Source of the DNA: CAVQCJ01 sp963711005
Lineage (GTDB): Bacteria; Actinomycetota; Actinomycetes; Prado026
Length of the DNA stretch: 64,000 bases
Assembly (NCBI GenBank): GCA_963711005.1
Contig: CAVQCJ010000003.1
Coordinates: 1-64,000 of the forward strand
Reading direction: 5' to 3'
Made by a program: the position numbers and the translations under genes. Shown here one piece after another: positions 23,796 through 32,732 of this stretch. The notes below the pieces were generated by a model. That model saw nothing but the letters and a program-made list of their open reading frames with translations, ran no database searches and was not told the origin of the DNA. The first letter of the stretch is position 1. Every line of letters starts with the position of its first letter.

Positions 23796-26264
23796 ATGGG
23801 CCGGGTATCGCAGTGGGCCGTGCGGCGGCCCGTGTACGCACTGCTGACGTGGGTCGGGATCATGATCCTGGTCGGCATCATCGGGACGAAGTTCGGCGGC
23901 GACTACAACGACAACTTCCAGCTGCCGGACACCGAGTCCACGACGGCGCAGGACCTGCTCTCCAACCTGTCCGGCGGGGCCGGGACCGGCGCCGGGCTCG
24001 ACGGCCAGGTCGTCTGGAAGCCCGAGTCCGGCAAGGTCACCGACGCCGCGTCGAAAGCCGCCATGACAGCCGTGCTCACCGAGCTGTCCACGTCGACGGG
24101 CGTGACCTGCGTGGTCACCCCGTTCGGCGACGCCGATGGGCCCGGCCTGCCCCGCGCAGCCGGCCGGCCAGGGCGGCGGCCAGCAGGGCCAGCAGCAACC
24201 GCAGCTGCCGCCCGCGGCCGAGGGTGCGCATGGCGCACTTCGGCCAGGCCGGCGTCAGCCCCGACGGCACCGTCGCCTACGGCACCGTCTCGTTCGAGGG
24301 CAAGACGTTCAACGACCTGAACACCTCCGACCTGACCAAGGCGCTGAACATCGTCAAGGCGCAGAACGGCAAGGACGGCCTGCAGGTCGGGGCGAACGGC
24401 GTCTTCGGCCAGGTCGGCGGCGAACCCCCGTCGTCGGAGAGCATCGGCGTCAGCGTCGCGCTGATCATCCTGCTCTTCGCGTTCGGCTCGATCCTGGGCG
24501 CGTTCCTGCCGATCATCTCGGCCGCGACTGTCGGTCGCGCTCGCGACCACGTTCGCGCTGCCGATCGTGGCGCGCTTCCTCGACGTCGCCACGTTCGCGC
24601 CGATCCTGGCCTCGATGATCGGCCTCGGCGTCGGCATCGACTACTCGTTGTTCGTCATCAACAGGTACCGCGAGGCGGTGATCCACGGCCGCGCGCCGCG
24701 CGACGCCGCGCTGGAGTCGGTGCGGACCTCGGGTCGAGCGGTGCAGTTCGCGGCCGCGACGGTGATCATCGCGCTGCTCGGCCTCTTCGTCATGCGGATC
24801 ACGTTCTTCAACGGCATCGCGGTCGCCGCCGCGGTCACGGTCTTCATGGTGATGGTCGGGGCGCTGCTGCTGCTGCCCGCCGTGCTGTCGCTGCTGGGCA
24901 CCTGGGCGTTCGTCGGGCGGATGGCGTGGCTCACCGACGCGGAGGCGATCCCGCAGCGGCGCCTGAACGGCGTGCTGCACGGCGTCGGCCGGTTCCTGCG
25001 GTACGTCGGCTGGGTGGTGACTCTCCCGGTCACGCTGATCGGGCTGGCCTGGCGCTGGATCGTGCACCGAGGCAAGGCCCCGGACCCGCACCGGCCCAAC
25101 GCCTTCGCCCGCTACGGCAACTGGCTGCAGAAGCGGCCGTGGCTGACCGGTGGCTTCGCGCTGGTGGTCATGCTCGTGATCGCGTTCCCGATGCTGTCGC
25201 TGCGCCTGGGCTTCTCGGACGACTCGGCGGCACGCCCAAGGGCAGCTCGACGCGGATCGCGTACGACCTCACGGCCGACGGGTTCGGACCCGGGCGTCAA
25301 CGGGCCGTTCTACGTCGCGGTCAAGCTGCCGCAGGCCGGCGACCAGGCCGCCGTGACGAAGCTGACGGACGCGCTGAACGCCGACCCGGGGGTCGCGCTC
25401 GCGGCGGCCGCGCCGGTCGCCGCGGACGCGACCGTCGCGCCGATCCAGGTGTTCCCCAAGACGGCTCCGCAGGACAAGGCGACGACCGACCTGCTGTTCC
25501 ACCTGCGCGAGGACGTCATCCCGAAGGCCACCGCCGACACCGGGGCCAAGGCCTACGTCGGCGGCTTCCAGGCGGTGACCGCCGACTTCACGCAGGTGCT
25601 CCAGAACGCGCTGCCGTGGTTCCTGCTGATCGTGGTGGGTCTGGGCTTCCTGGCCATGGTGGTCCTGTTCCGGTCGCTGCTGGTGGCCGCTACCGGGGCG
25701 CTGTCCAGCCTGCTCTCGCTGGGCGCGGCGCTGGGGATCACCGTGGCCGTGTTCCAGTGGGGCTGGTTCGCCGACCTGATCAACCTGCAGGCGACGGGGC
25801 CGATCTTCCCGTTCCTGCCGGTCATGGTGTTCTCGATCCTGTTCGGGCTGTCCTGCGACTACCAGGTCTTCCTCGTCAGCCGCATGCACGAGGAGTGGGT
25901 GAACACCTCCGACAACCGCAAGGCCGTCCGCCGCGGGCTGGCCGGGTCCGGCCGGGTGGTCGCGATCGCCGCGGCGATCATGACCAGCGTGTTCGGTGCG
26001 TTCATCCTCGGCAACGACGCGATCATCAAGCTGTTCGGCGTCGCGCTGTCGACGGCCGTGCTGCTCGACGCGTTCATCGTCCGGCTGATCCTCATCCCGT
26101 CGGTGATGACGATCTTCGGCAAGGCGAACTGGTGGCTGCCCGACTGGCTCGAACGGCTGCTGCCGCACATCAGCGTCGAGTCCGAGCACGACATCGAGGC
26201 CGGCGCCGCGGAGATCGTCGACATCGTGGAGCCCGGCGAAGAGCACGAGCCGGTGAACGTCTGA
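23796..26264 (+). pseudogene. MMPL/RND-type membrane exporter with five apparent frameshifts
   Basis: Full-length homology to actinobacterial MMPL transporters can be followed for ~2.5 kb but only by changing frame. The start MGRVSQWAVRRPVYALLTWV has GGAAGG upstream. Shifts: an extra base near 24135 (GDA then MGPACPAQ), near 24229 (AEGA then MAHFGQAGVSPDG), and an extra A near 24525 (IISAA then LSVALATTFALPIV); then a missing base near 25225 and an extra base near 25291, bracketing TPKGSSTRIAYDLTADGF. Both MMPL modules are recognisable (GLGVGIDYSLFVINRYRE; FGLSCDYQVFLVSRMHEEW). The 3' third (25292-26264) is clean. Either the gene is decaying or this stretch has base-calling errors; the DNA alone does not decide. 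Confidence 0.8.
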
Positions 26265-27568
26265 CCGCAGGTCGGGCCGCGCGCGGCCGTGTCGCGCGCG
26301 CGGCCCAGTCCGAGTGGCACCGGGACGAGGACGGTCCCGGGTCGCTCGGCCATCTGCGCGCGCAGGAGTCGATCCGGGTCGCCGACCTGCTGCCGCTGCG
26401 GTACGAACGCATGTCCGCCTCGCCGTGGACGTACTTCCGGGGCGCCGCCGCGGTCATGGCCGCGGACCTGGCCGGCTCTCCGCACTCCGGCCTCACGGTG
26501 CAGATGTGCGGGGACGCCCACGTCCTCAACTTCGGGCTCTGGGCCACCCCCGAGCGCAACCTCGCGTTCGCGCTGCGGGACTTCGACGAGACGCTCCCGG
26601 GGCCGTTCGAGTGGGACGTCAAACGGCTCGCGACCAGCCTGGTGATCGTCGCCCGCGAGAACGGCCACCCTGACGAGGTCGGGCTCGAAGCGGTCCGGAC
26701 CTGTGTGCGGGCCTACCGGGACCGGATGCGCCGCTACGCCGCCCTGGGCCCGCTCGCGATCTGGTACGACGCGATCCACGTCGAGGAGCTGCTCGGTCAC
26801 TTCGACGAGGACGTCCGAGGTCCGGCCCGCCGCATGATCACCAAGAAGGCCGGCAAGCGCGGGCACGAGGGCGCGTTCGCACGCATGGTGGACGTGGTCG
26901 ACGGGCAGCCCCGGATCCGCGAGGACCCGCCACGGCTCACGCACGTGGACGAGCGGCGCCGGCTCGAGGTCGTGCACGAGGTGTTCGACCAGTACATCGA
27001 GACACTGCAGGACGACCGCAAGGTGATCCTGTCCCGGTTCGCGTACACGGACGTGGCGCGGCAGGTCGTCGGCGTGGGCAGCGTGGGGATGCTGGTGCAC
27101 CTGGTTCTGCTCACCGGTCCGCGCGACGAGCCGCTGTTCCTGCAGGTGAAGCAGGCGGGGCCGTCGGTGTACGAGCAGTTTCTCGGCCCGAGCGGCTACG
27201 CGAACCACGCGGCGCGCGTCGTCAACGGCCAGCGGCTCATCCAGAGCGCCACCGACATGCTCGCCGGCTGGACCAGCTACCGGGGCACTGACTTCTACGT
27301 GCGGCAGTTCCGCGACATGAAGGTCATCCCGGACACGCACGTGCTGAGACATGTGCTCGCCGACTTCGCCAGAGCCTGCGGCGCGGCGCTGGCCAAGGCG
27401 CATGCCCGGTCCGGCGACCCGGTGGCCATCGACGGCTACCTGGGGCGCAACGACGCCTTCACCCGGGCGATGGCGCGCTTCGCCGGCAGCTACGCGGACC
27501 GCAACGAGGCGGACCATGCGGACCTGGTCGCCGCGGTCGCGGCGGGGGAGATGCCACGGCCGGTCTGA
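26261..27568 (+). CDS. DUF2252 domain protein, second copy
   Basis: About 435 residues, paralogous to 18417-19862: LLPLRYERMSASPWTYFRGAAA, VQMCGDAHVLNFGLWATPER, ALRDFDETLPGPFEWDVKR, RQVVGVGSVGMLVHLVLL. Homology reaches back to TAGRAARGRVARAAQSEWH, yet there is no ATG or GTG in frame before that point. The best candidate is a CTG at 26261 that overlaps the MMPL stop in a CTGA arrangement; another frameshift near the 5' end is the alternative, in keeping with the indels just upstream. The first in-frame ATG (26411 region) would cut into the conserved domain. Confidence 0.75.
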   Translation: MTAGRAARGRVARAAQSEWHRDEDGPGSLGHLRAQESIRVADLLPLRYERMSASPWTYFRGAAAVMAADLAGSPHSGLTVQMCGDAHVLNFGLWATPERNLAFALRDFDETLPGPFEWDVKRLATSLVIVARENGHPDEVGLEAVRTCVRAYRDRMRRYAALGPLAIWYDAIHVEELLGHFDEDVRGPARRMITKKAGKRGHEGAFARMVDVVDGQPRIREDPPRLTHVDERRRLEVVHEVFDQYIETLQDDRKVILSRFAYTDVARQVVGVGSVGMLVHLVLLTGPRDEPLFLQVKQAGPSVYEQFLGPSGYANHAARVVNGQRLIQSATDMLAGWTSYRGTDFYVRQFRDMKVIPDTHVLRHVLADFARACGAALAKAHARSGDPVAIDGYLGRNDAFTRAMARFAGSYADRNEADHADLVAAVAAGEMPRPV

Positions 27569-27604
27569 CCGCTGCGGTGCGCCGATGATCGCTAGCATGC
27601 AGGC

Positions 27605-28273
27605 GTGCGATGGCTGGACAGGGCGATGGTCCGGGCCCTCGTCGTCGACACGAACGACGGGATCATCGCCACCGCCGGCATCGTCGAGGGCTTCGCCGGC
27701 GCCGGCGCCACCGAGTCGACCATCACGATCGCGGCGTTCTCCGCGATGGTGGCCGGCGGGATCGCCCTCGGTGGGGCCAAGTACGCCGAGGCGGCGACCG
27801 AGCGGGACGCCGAGCTGGCTCTCATCGACGAGGAGCGGCAGCAGCTCGCGATGTCGCCGGACGAGGAGCGGGCCGAGCTCGAGGCTCTGTACGAGATGCG
27901 TGGGCTGTCTGCGTCCCTGGCCCGGGAGGTGGCGGCGGAGCTGACCGCGGCGGACGCGCTCGCCGCGCACGTCGAGGCAGAGCACGGGCTCTCGCTGCGC
28001 GCCGCCGGGCCGACCCCGCTGCTCGTCGCGGTGACCGCCGGCCTGGCGTTCGCGCTCGGGTCAGGGGTGCCGCTGGTGACGGTGCTGATCGCCCCCGACG
28101 CCTGGCGGGTCCCCGTGACGTTCGCGGCCGTGGTCGCCTCGCTCGTGGCCACGTCGCTCGTCGCGGCGCGGGCCGGGGGTACCCACGTCGTGCGGACACT
28201 GGTCAGGACAGTCGTGATCGGGACGTCGGCCATGCTGCTGACGCTGGCGGCCGGGTCGCTCTTCCAGCGCTGA
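27605..28273 (+). CDS. VIT/CCC1-family iron-manganese transporter
   Basis: A 222-residue membrane protein of the vacuolar iron transporter superfamily. TM1 begins ALVVDTNDGIIATAGIVEGFAGAGA, the family signature; TM2 follows (AAFSAMVAGGIALGGAKYAEAA). The cytoplasmic metal-binding helix is Glu-rich (ELALIDEERQQLAMSPDEERAEL, in fragments EEERxxLxxxPxEE), then three C-terminal TMs. Expected role: export or sequestration of Fe2+/Mn2+. GTG start at 27605. Confidence 0.88.
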   Translation: MRWLDRAMVRALVVDTNDGIIATAGIVEGFAGAGATESTITIAAFSAMVAGGIALGGAKYAEAATERDAELALIDEERQQLAMSPDEERAELEALYEMRGLSASLAREVAAELTAADALAAHVEAEHGLSLRAAGPTPLLVAVTAGLAFALGSGVPLVTVLIAPDAWRVPVTFAAVVASLVATSLVAARAGGTHVVRTLVRTVVIGTSAMLLTLAAGSLFQR

Positions 28274-28356
28274 GCGCCCCGGCCTGCTTCGCTATGCTCC
28301 GAGCCGGTCCGCTGCCGGGCCACGCCGTACGTCCCGTCCGTCGAATCGAGCGCCCC

Positions 28357-28875
28357 GTGAACAAGTCGATGCTGGCCGTTCTGAACACTTCCGAGCGGCT
28401 GCTGGTCGCCGAGACCGATGCGTCGGCGCTGGCCGCTCTGGACGAGGACGCGGCGGTAGCCCTGCAGGACAGGATCAGGCGCGCGCGGACGAAGTACGTG
28501 GGGCTGTACCGGCGCGGCGCCAGCGCGCGCGTCGTCGAGCAGCGCGGCCGGGGCAAGGCCCGTCCGAAGAACACGACGGCCGCGGCGAAGGCGGAGGTGT
28601 TCGAGGAGGCGCTGGCCCGGGTCAGCCGGCGGGTGGCCGCGCTCGCCCGCGAGTCCGCCGCTGAGCTGCGCGACGAGCGGCTCGCGGCGGCCCGCGGCGT
28701 CCGGACCGGCCGGAAGCCGGCGGCGGCCCCGGCCGGCGGGACCGCGCGCAAGGCTCGCACCGTGACCGACGCACCGGCCGGGGACCGGGCCCTGCGGTCC
28801 GCCGCGAGCGAGAAGGAGCGGGCGGGCACCAAGGCGGCCACCGCCCGGCGGCAGGCCAAGCGCGACAGCCGCTGA
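28357..28875 (+). CDS. Basic Ala/Arg-rich protein of unknown function
   Basis: 172 residues from a GTG at 28357. The N-terminal ~110 residues look like a folded helical domain (MNKSMLAVLNTSERLLVAET, RIRRARTKYVGLYRRGASAR, EALARVSRRVAALARESAAEL); the rest is a low-complexity, Lys/Arg/Ala-rich tail (TARKARTVTD, KERAGTKAATARRQAKRDSR). The strong positive charge suggests nucleic-acid binding. I do not recognise a named family, though the N-terminal block reads like one conserved in actinobacteria. It ends 3 nt before the reductase gene. Confidence 0.65.
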   Translation: MNKSMLAVLNTSERLLVAETDASALAALDEDAAVALQDRIRRARTKYVGLYRRGASARVVEQRGRGKARPKNTTAAAKAEVFEEALARVSRRVAALARESAAELRDERLAAARGVRTGRKPAAAPAGGTARKARTVTDAPAGDRALRSAASEKERAGTKAATARRQAKRDSR

Positions 28876-28878
28876 CGC

Positions 28879-29439
28879 GTGGCCAGGCTGGTCTACTCGG
28901 TGATCACCTCCCTCGACGGCTACGTGGCCGACGCGGACGGGGTCTTCGAGTGGGCGGCTCCGGACGAGGAAGTGCACGCCTTCGTGAACGACCGGGAGCG
29001 GTCGATCGGCACGTACCTCTACGGCCGCCGCATGTACGAGACCATGCGCTACTGGGAGGCGCCGGACGCGCTCGCGGAGCAGCCGGCCGTGGTCCAGGAC
29101 TACGCCGCGATCTGGCGGGCCGCCGACAAGGTCGTGTACTCGACGTCGCTGCCCGAGGTGTCCAGCGCGCGGACCCGGGTCGAACGGGACTTCGACCCCG
29201 CGACGATCCGGGCAATGAAGGCGCGGGCGCCGCGGGACCTCTCGGTGGGCGGTCCGCTCCTCGCTGCGGCCGCCCTGCGTGCCGGGCTGGTCGACGAGTA
29301 CCGCGCGTTCGTCACGCCGGTCGCGGTGGGCGGCGGTAACGCAGCTCTCCCGGCCGGGCTGCGCCTGGACCTCGAGCTGCTGGACGAACGCCGCTTCGGC
29401 AGCGGCTTCGTCCACCTGCACTACCGGGTCAGGCCCTGA
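28879..29439 (+). CDS. Dihydrofolate reductase-like (RibD C-terminal) protein
   Basis: A 186-residue protein of the YwjB/RibD C-terminal domain group: MARLVYSVITSLDGYVADADG is the family start, TYLYGRRMYETMRYWE and LSVGGPLLAAAALRAGLVDEYRAFVTPVAVGGG carry the NADPH-binding and terminal motifs. The substrate is not known for this group. GTG start at 28879. Its last 19 nt overlap the convergent DUF5698 gene. Confidence 0.92.
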   Translation: MARLVYSVITSLDGYVADADGVFEWAAPDEEVHAFVNDRERSIGTYLYGRRMYETMRYWEAPDALAEQPAVVQDYAAIWRAADKVVYSTSLPEVSSARTRVERDFDPATIRAMKARAPRDLSVGGPLLAAAALRAGLVDEYRAFVTPVAVGGGNAALPAGLRLDLELLDERRFGSGFVHLHYRVRP

Positions 29440-29960
29440 ACCTGGAGCTCGTCCATCGGGCGGCCGGGGCGGTACGGGGCGCCGCCGCGCAGGTCCTCGG
29501 TGCTCCAGAACGCCTCCGGTGCCAGCTCGGCGAGGTCCAGCTGGAGCTCAGACTCGCGACGGCGGTTGATCGCGACGAACAGCACGGTGACCGGACCGTT
29601 GACGCCATGCCCGGTCTGCACCGTGACGGGCCACCCACGGGCCCAGAGCTCGCCGGCGACCCGCGGCCGGGGCGTGATCACGGTGATGCCGATCATCCCG
29701 GGGGTCAGGTGGTCGCCGGCGACCAGGCCGAGCAGCACGCCGACACCGACGCCGCCGGCGTACGCGCCGATGCTCAGCGGGTCGTGCACGTTCGTCACGA
29801 CCTGGCTGATCGCGGTGATCTGCAGGACGGCCCCGAACGTCCCGAGCATCATCGCCCCGGCCCGGTTGCCGCGGTGCGCGATGACCATGCGCCACTGCCA
29901 GAGACCGACCTCGGACACGACGAGGCCGGCGATCACCAGCGGCCGGACGACCTCGATCAT
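29421..29960 (-). CDS. DUF5698/DUF2179-like membrane protein
   Basis: A 179-residue protein with three N-terminal hydrophobic segments (VVRPLVIAGLVVSEVGLW, AGAMMLGTFGAVLQITAISQ, SIGAYAGGVGVGVLLGLVAG) and a soluble C-terminal half resembling a DUF2179 regulatory domain (GHGVNGPVTVLFVAINRRRESEL). UPF0316-like relatives are of unknown function; the C-terminal domain may bind a nucleotide. A strong inverted repeat (29990-30062) lies just upstream of its ATG. Confidence 0.8.
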   Translation of the reverse strand: MIEVVRPLVIAGLVVSEVGLWQWRMVIAHRGNRAGAMMLGTFGAVLQITAISQVVTNVHDPLSIGAYAGGVGVGVLLGLVAGDHLTPGMIGITVITPRPRVAGELWARGWPVTVQTGHGVNGPVTVLFVAINRRRESELQLDLAELAPEAFWSTEDLRGGAPYRPGRPMDELQVQGLTR

Positions 29961-29989
29961 GGGTGAACTCCTTTCCGCTCGATACCGCG

Positions 29990-30062
29990 GCTCGCGCCCA
30001 CCACCGGCAGGCGATCCGTCCGGTCGGTGGACCGTCCGGATCCCGCGGTGGTGGGCGCGAGC
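29990..30062. repeat. Perfect 17-bp inverted repeat with inner dyad
   Basis: GCTCGCGCCCACCACCG (29990-30006) pairs exactly with CGGTGGTGGGCGCGAGC (30046-30062). The 39-nt loop itself contains an imperfect dyad (GATCCGTCCGGT / ACCGTCCGGATC). It lies between the DUF4242 stop and the DUF5698 start on the minus strand: a terminator for the former, a leader structure for the latter, or both. Confidence 0.85.
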
Positions 30063-30064
30063 GG

Positions 30065-30086
30065 CTAGGCCCCGCACGGGGCCTAG
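30065..30086 (-). terminator. Hairpin overlapping the DUF4242 stop codon
   Basis: Perfect 10-bp stem CTAGGCCCCG / CGGGGCCTAG with a 2-nt loop. The stop codon of the DUF4242 gene (minus strand, 30083-30085) is inside the stem. No T-run. Confidence 0.6.
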
Positions 30087-30334
30087 GTCAGCGCGACCGA
30101 GATCTCGTACGTCCCCTCCGCCGGGTGACCGGTCTTGAGGTGGACGCGCTCGACGGCCTCCTTGCTGGGGCCGGTGGCGAGGCAGAACACCTTGCCGCTC
30201 GACGCGTCGTGCCAGACCCGGTCGAAGCTGACGCCTTCGGCGGCCTGGACGTCGAGGTCGGCCTGGTGGGCCTCCTCGAGCTGCTCCTTGGTGACCCCGA
30301 CGAACCCGTCGTGGATGTCCATGTACGTGGGCAT
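30083..30334 (-). CDS. DUF4242 protein (SCO4226-like nickel-binding family)
   Basis: An 83-residue ferredoxin-like-fold protein: MPTYMDIHDGFVGVTKEQLEEAHQ (in part), VSFDRVWHDASSGKVFCLATGPS, VHLKTGHPAEGTYEI. It matches the SCO4226 family, whose Streptomyces member binds nickel; the conserved His and Cys (IHDG, VWHD, FCLATG) are candidates for metal binding. Start ATG at 30334 has GGAACGGATC upstream. It is followed by a tight terminator-like hairpin, so probably monocistronic. Confidence 0.87.
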   Translation of the reverse strand: MPTYMDIHDGFVGVTKEQLEEAHQADLDVQAAEGVSFDRVWHDASSGKVFCLATGPSKEAVERVHLKTGHPAEGTYEISVALT

Positions 30335-30437
30335 AGATCCGTTCCTTCGTTGTTGACGTCAGGCGGGTGCGAGCACCAGCCGAGCCCGCCGAACCGGCGG
30401 ACCGCTCTACTATCAGCCGGTGCGGACGGAAGGGGCC

Positions 30438-31463
30438 ATGACCGAGACGTCGCCGCCCTTGACCCAGACTGCGGATCTGGTCGCCGGGCGTCGCGACCCG
30501 TTCGAGGTCGTGCCGCAGGTGCTCGACCTGGTCCGGCTGACCGGCGCCATCTTCTTCCGGTCCGACTTCCACGCCCCCTGGGCGTACACGTCGCCGGGGA
30601 CCCGTGAGCTCACCGGCGCGCTGCCGCCGGGCTCGGGCAGCCTGGTGATGTTCCACATCGTGGTGGAGGGGCACTGCTGGGTCGCACTCGAGGACGGGGT
30701 GAGGCGCGAGCTGTCCCGCGGAGACGTGGTGGTCCTCCCGTACGGTGACGCCAACGCGTGGGGCTCGTTCGAGCCGGCCGAGCCGGTGTCCATCACGACG
30801 CTGATGCCCCGGCAGCCGTGGACCGAGTTCCCGCACATCGACCACGGGGGCGACGGCGAGAACACGATGGTGGTGTGCGGCTACCTGCGCGGCGACGCCG
30901 TGCTGTTCGACCCGGTGCTGCGGGCGCTCCCGTCGCTGTTCGTGGTGCACCCGCCGCCCGGTCCGGCCACGACCTGGGTGAACGCGAGCGTCGAGTACGC
31001 GATGACCTCCCCACCGCCGTCCCAGGCGCCGTCGCGGACGGACCAGCGGCTGGCCGAGCTGCTGTTCACGGAGGTGCTGCGGATCTACCTCGACGAGAGC
31101 GGCGACGCGGAGCTGACCGGGTGGCTGGCCGCTCTGCGCGACCCGGTGGTCGGGCAGGCGCTGTGCCTGCTGCACGCGAACCCCGCGCACGACTGGACGG
31201 TCGGCGAGCTCGCGATGTCCGTCGCCGTGTCGAAGACCGTGCTCGTCGAGCGGTTCCGGCAGACGCTGGGTCGACCGCCCATCCGCTACCTCACCGAGTG
31301 GCGGCTGAACCTCGCCTCAGGGCTGCTGCGCACGACCGGGTACGGCGTCGCGGAGATCGGCGCCAAGGTCGGCTACAGCTCGGAGGAGGCGTTCAGCCGC
31401 GCGTTCAAGCGCTCGCTCGGACAGGCGCCGGCGCACTGGCGCGTCGACGCGGACCGGACGTAG
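30438..31463 (+). CDS. AraC-family regulator with N-terminal cupin domain
   Basis: 341 residues. The N-terminal half is a cupin_6 sensor (FHAPWAYTSPGTRELTG, LVMFHIVVEGHCWVALEDG, LSRGDVVVLPYGDANAWG). The C-terminal pair of HTH motifs is WTVGELAMSVAVSKTVLVERFRQTLGRPPIRYLTEWRL (given in pieces) and YGVAEIGAKVGYSSEEAFSRAFKRSLGQAP. The ATG at 30438 follows GGAAGGGG and is preferred to an in-frame GTG at 30420. It is divergent from the DUF4242 gene, whose promoter it may regulate. Confidence 0.92.
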   Translation: MTETSPPLTQTADLVAGRRDPFEVVPQVLDLVRLTGAIFFRSDFHAPWAYTSPGTRELTGALPPGSGSLVMFHIVVEGHCWVALEDGVRRELSRGDVVVLPYGDANAWGSFEPAEPVSITTLMPRQPWTEFPHIDHGGDGENTMVVCGYLRGDAVLFDPVLRALPSLFVVHPPPGPATTWVNASVEYAMTSPPPSQAPSRTDQRLAELLFTEVLRIYLDESGDAELTGWLAALRDPVVGQALCLLHANPAHDWTVGELAMSVAVSKTVLVERFRQTLGRPPIRYLTEWRLNLASGLLRTTGYGVAEIGAKVGYSSEEAFSRAFKRSLGQAPAHWRVDADRT

Positions 31464-31537
31464 CCGGCGGGGAGCATGGTCGGGCTCGGCAGAGCCGTGA
31501 CGGGGAAGGGCGGACCGGCCGGGTGGACCGGGGCGGG

Positions 31538-32404
31538 TCAGATCACCCGGCCGGCCGCCCAGCTCGAGGAGTAGACCGGTGCGAGTCGCACGTGGTCCCC
31601 AGGGTGCGGCGCATGCCACATGAGCCCGTGCCCGACGTAGATGCCCACGTGGTAGACGTGGCCGCCGTGCAGGAAGAAGACGAGGTCGCCGGGACGGATC
31701 GCCGACTTCGCCTCGTGCCGCGACACCGCGTACTGACCGGCCGCGGAGTGCGGCAGGTGCCGCCCGGCCGCGCGGGCCAGCACGTACATCGTGTATCCGG
31801 AGCAGTCGAACCGGCTCGGTCCGGCCGCCCCCCACACGTACGGGCGGCCGCGCAGCGCCGCCGCGAGCGCGAGCACCCGCGTCGACGGCGGCACGACGAC
31901 GGTCACCGTCGCGCTCTGGCGTGCGGTCACCGTTGCGGCATCCAGCTGCTCCCCCGACGCGAGCAGCTGGATGCCGTACGTGGCGCTGGCGGTGATGCGT
32001 TCGGTCACCGTCATCCGCAGCCGGACCGCGGCCTGACCGCGGGAGTTCGTGACCGCGCGGGCCGCGGCGATGTGCAGGGTCGGCCGGCCCCGCGGGGTCA
32101 TCCAGAACGTCACGTCCGCACCACCGACGCCCTGACCGCCGGGGGCGACCAGGTGGACGGATGCCGGGACGTTCGCCCGCGGTGCGGTCGAACGGGCCCC
32201 GACCGCGAGCGTCAGCGCGGCCGGACCGACGATGGCCGGGGTCGCAGCGGTCAGCGTGCTCGCCGACGCCGAGGACGCGGTCTCCGCGCGGGCCGAGCCG
32301 GCGACGGCGCCGACGACAGCGGCCACGACGGCCACGACGGCGGCGGCACGCAGCCGCGCCGGACGTGAGTGCACAGGCGAGGACGCGGGCGGATAAGCAG
32401 GCAC
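31538..32404 (-). CDS. Secreted NlpC/P60 peptidoglycan hydrolase (copy 1)
   Basis: 288 residues with a signal peptide (LRAAAVVAVVAAVVGAVAGSARA), an Ig-like or bacterial Ig domain in the middle (ANVPASVHLVAPGGQGVGGADVTFW in part), and a C-terminal NlpC/P60 domain with Cys in RFDCSGYTMYVL, His in HVYHVGIYVGHG and a third polar residue in LMWHAPHPGD. These endopeptidases cut D-Glu-mDAP bonds of the stem peptide. It shares its catalytic domain and leader architecture with the NlpC/P60 gene at 61615. A c-di-AMP riboswitch occupies its leader. GTG start at 32404. Confidence 0.92.
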   Translation of the reverse strand: MPAYPPASSPVHSRPARLRAAAVVAVVAAVVGAVAGSARAETASSASASTLTAATPAIVGPAALTLAVGARSTAPRANVPASVHLVAPGGQGVGGADVTFWMTPRGRPTLHIAAARAVTNSRGQAAVRLRMTVTERITASATYGIQLLASGEQLDAATVTARQSATVTVVVPPSTRVLALAAALRGRPYVWGAAGPSRFDCSGYTMYVLARAAGRHLPHSAAGQYAVSRHEAKSAIRPGDLVFFLHGGHVYHVGIYVGHGLMWHAPHPGDHVRLAPVYSSSWAAGRVI

Positions 32405-32417
32405 AGACGGACCTTCC

Positions 32418-32612
32418 GTACGCCTGCGAGGTCAGCTGTCGGGTTCGGGGACGGCCCCCGGCCGGCCCGCAGCGACCATGCGGTCACGCGGGTTGCGGCT
32501 TCACCCCAAGGCCGGAGGGTGCTCCGGCCGGTCCCTGCTGGGGACTTCGGGTCCCCCGCTCCTGCCCGTGCGGGTCGGCGGGCCGACCGGTGGGCAGGAC
32601 TCGGCGCCCGGT
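32418..32612 (-). promoter_or_regulatory. c-di-AMP riboswitch (ydaO/yuaA type) of NlpC/P60 copy 1
   Basis: Read on the minus strand the leader shows the conserved blocks of the class in order: AGTCCTGCCCACCGG (about 32593-32607), GGAGCGGGGGACCC (32550-32563), CTTGGGGTGAAGCC (32497-32510), and CCGAACCCGACAGCTGACCT with following CGCAGGCG (32421-32448). The aptamer ends ~17 nt before the start codon. In this class ligand binding generally turns expression off. Confidence 0.92.
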
Positions 32613-32620
32613 CGGTGGTT

Positions 32621-32665
32621 CGGTTCACAGCAGTGCGGTTCACAGCAGTGCGGTTCACAGCAATG
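32621..32665. repeat. Three 15-bp tandem repeats upstream of the riboswitch
   Basis: CGGTTCACAGCAGTG at 32621-32635 and 32636-32650, then CGGTTCACAGCAATG at 32651-32665. They lie between the candidate CRP site and the riboswitch, so they fall in the promoter or leader of NlpC/P60 copy 1. Confidence 0.95.
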
Positions 32666-32732
32666 CGCCCCCGGAGGTCCGGGAGCGCATCCAAGGTGAC
32701 ACGGGGCCCGACCACCGACCAACTCGATCATC

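Noticed and set aside
32621..32665. CRISPR-like array
   Set aside because: Three 15-bp units directly abut without spacers; a simple tandem repeat.
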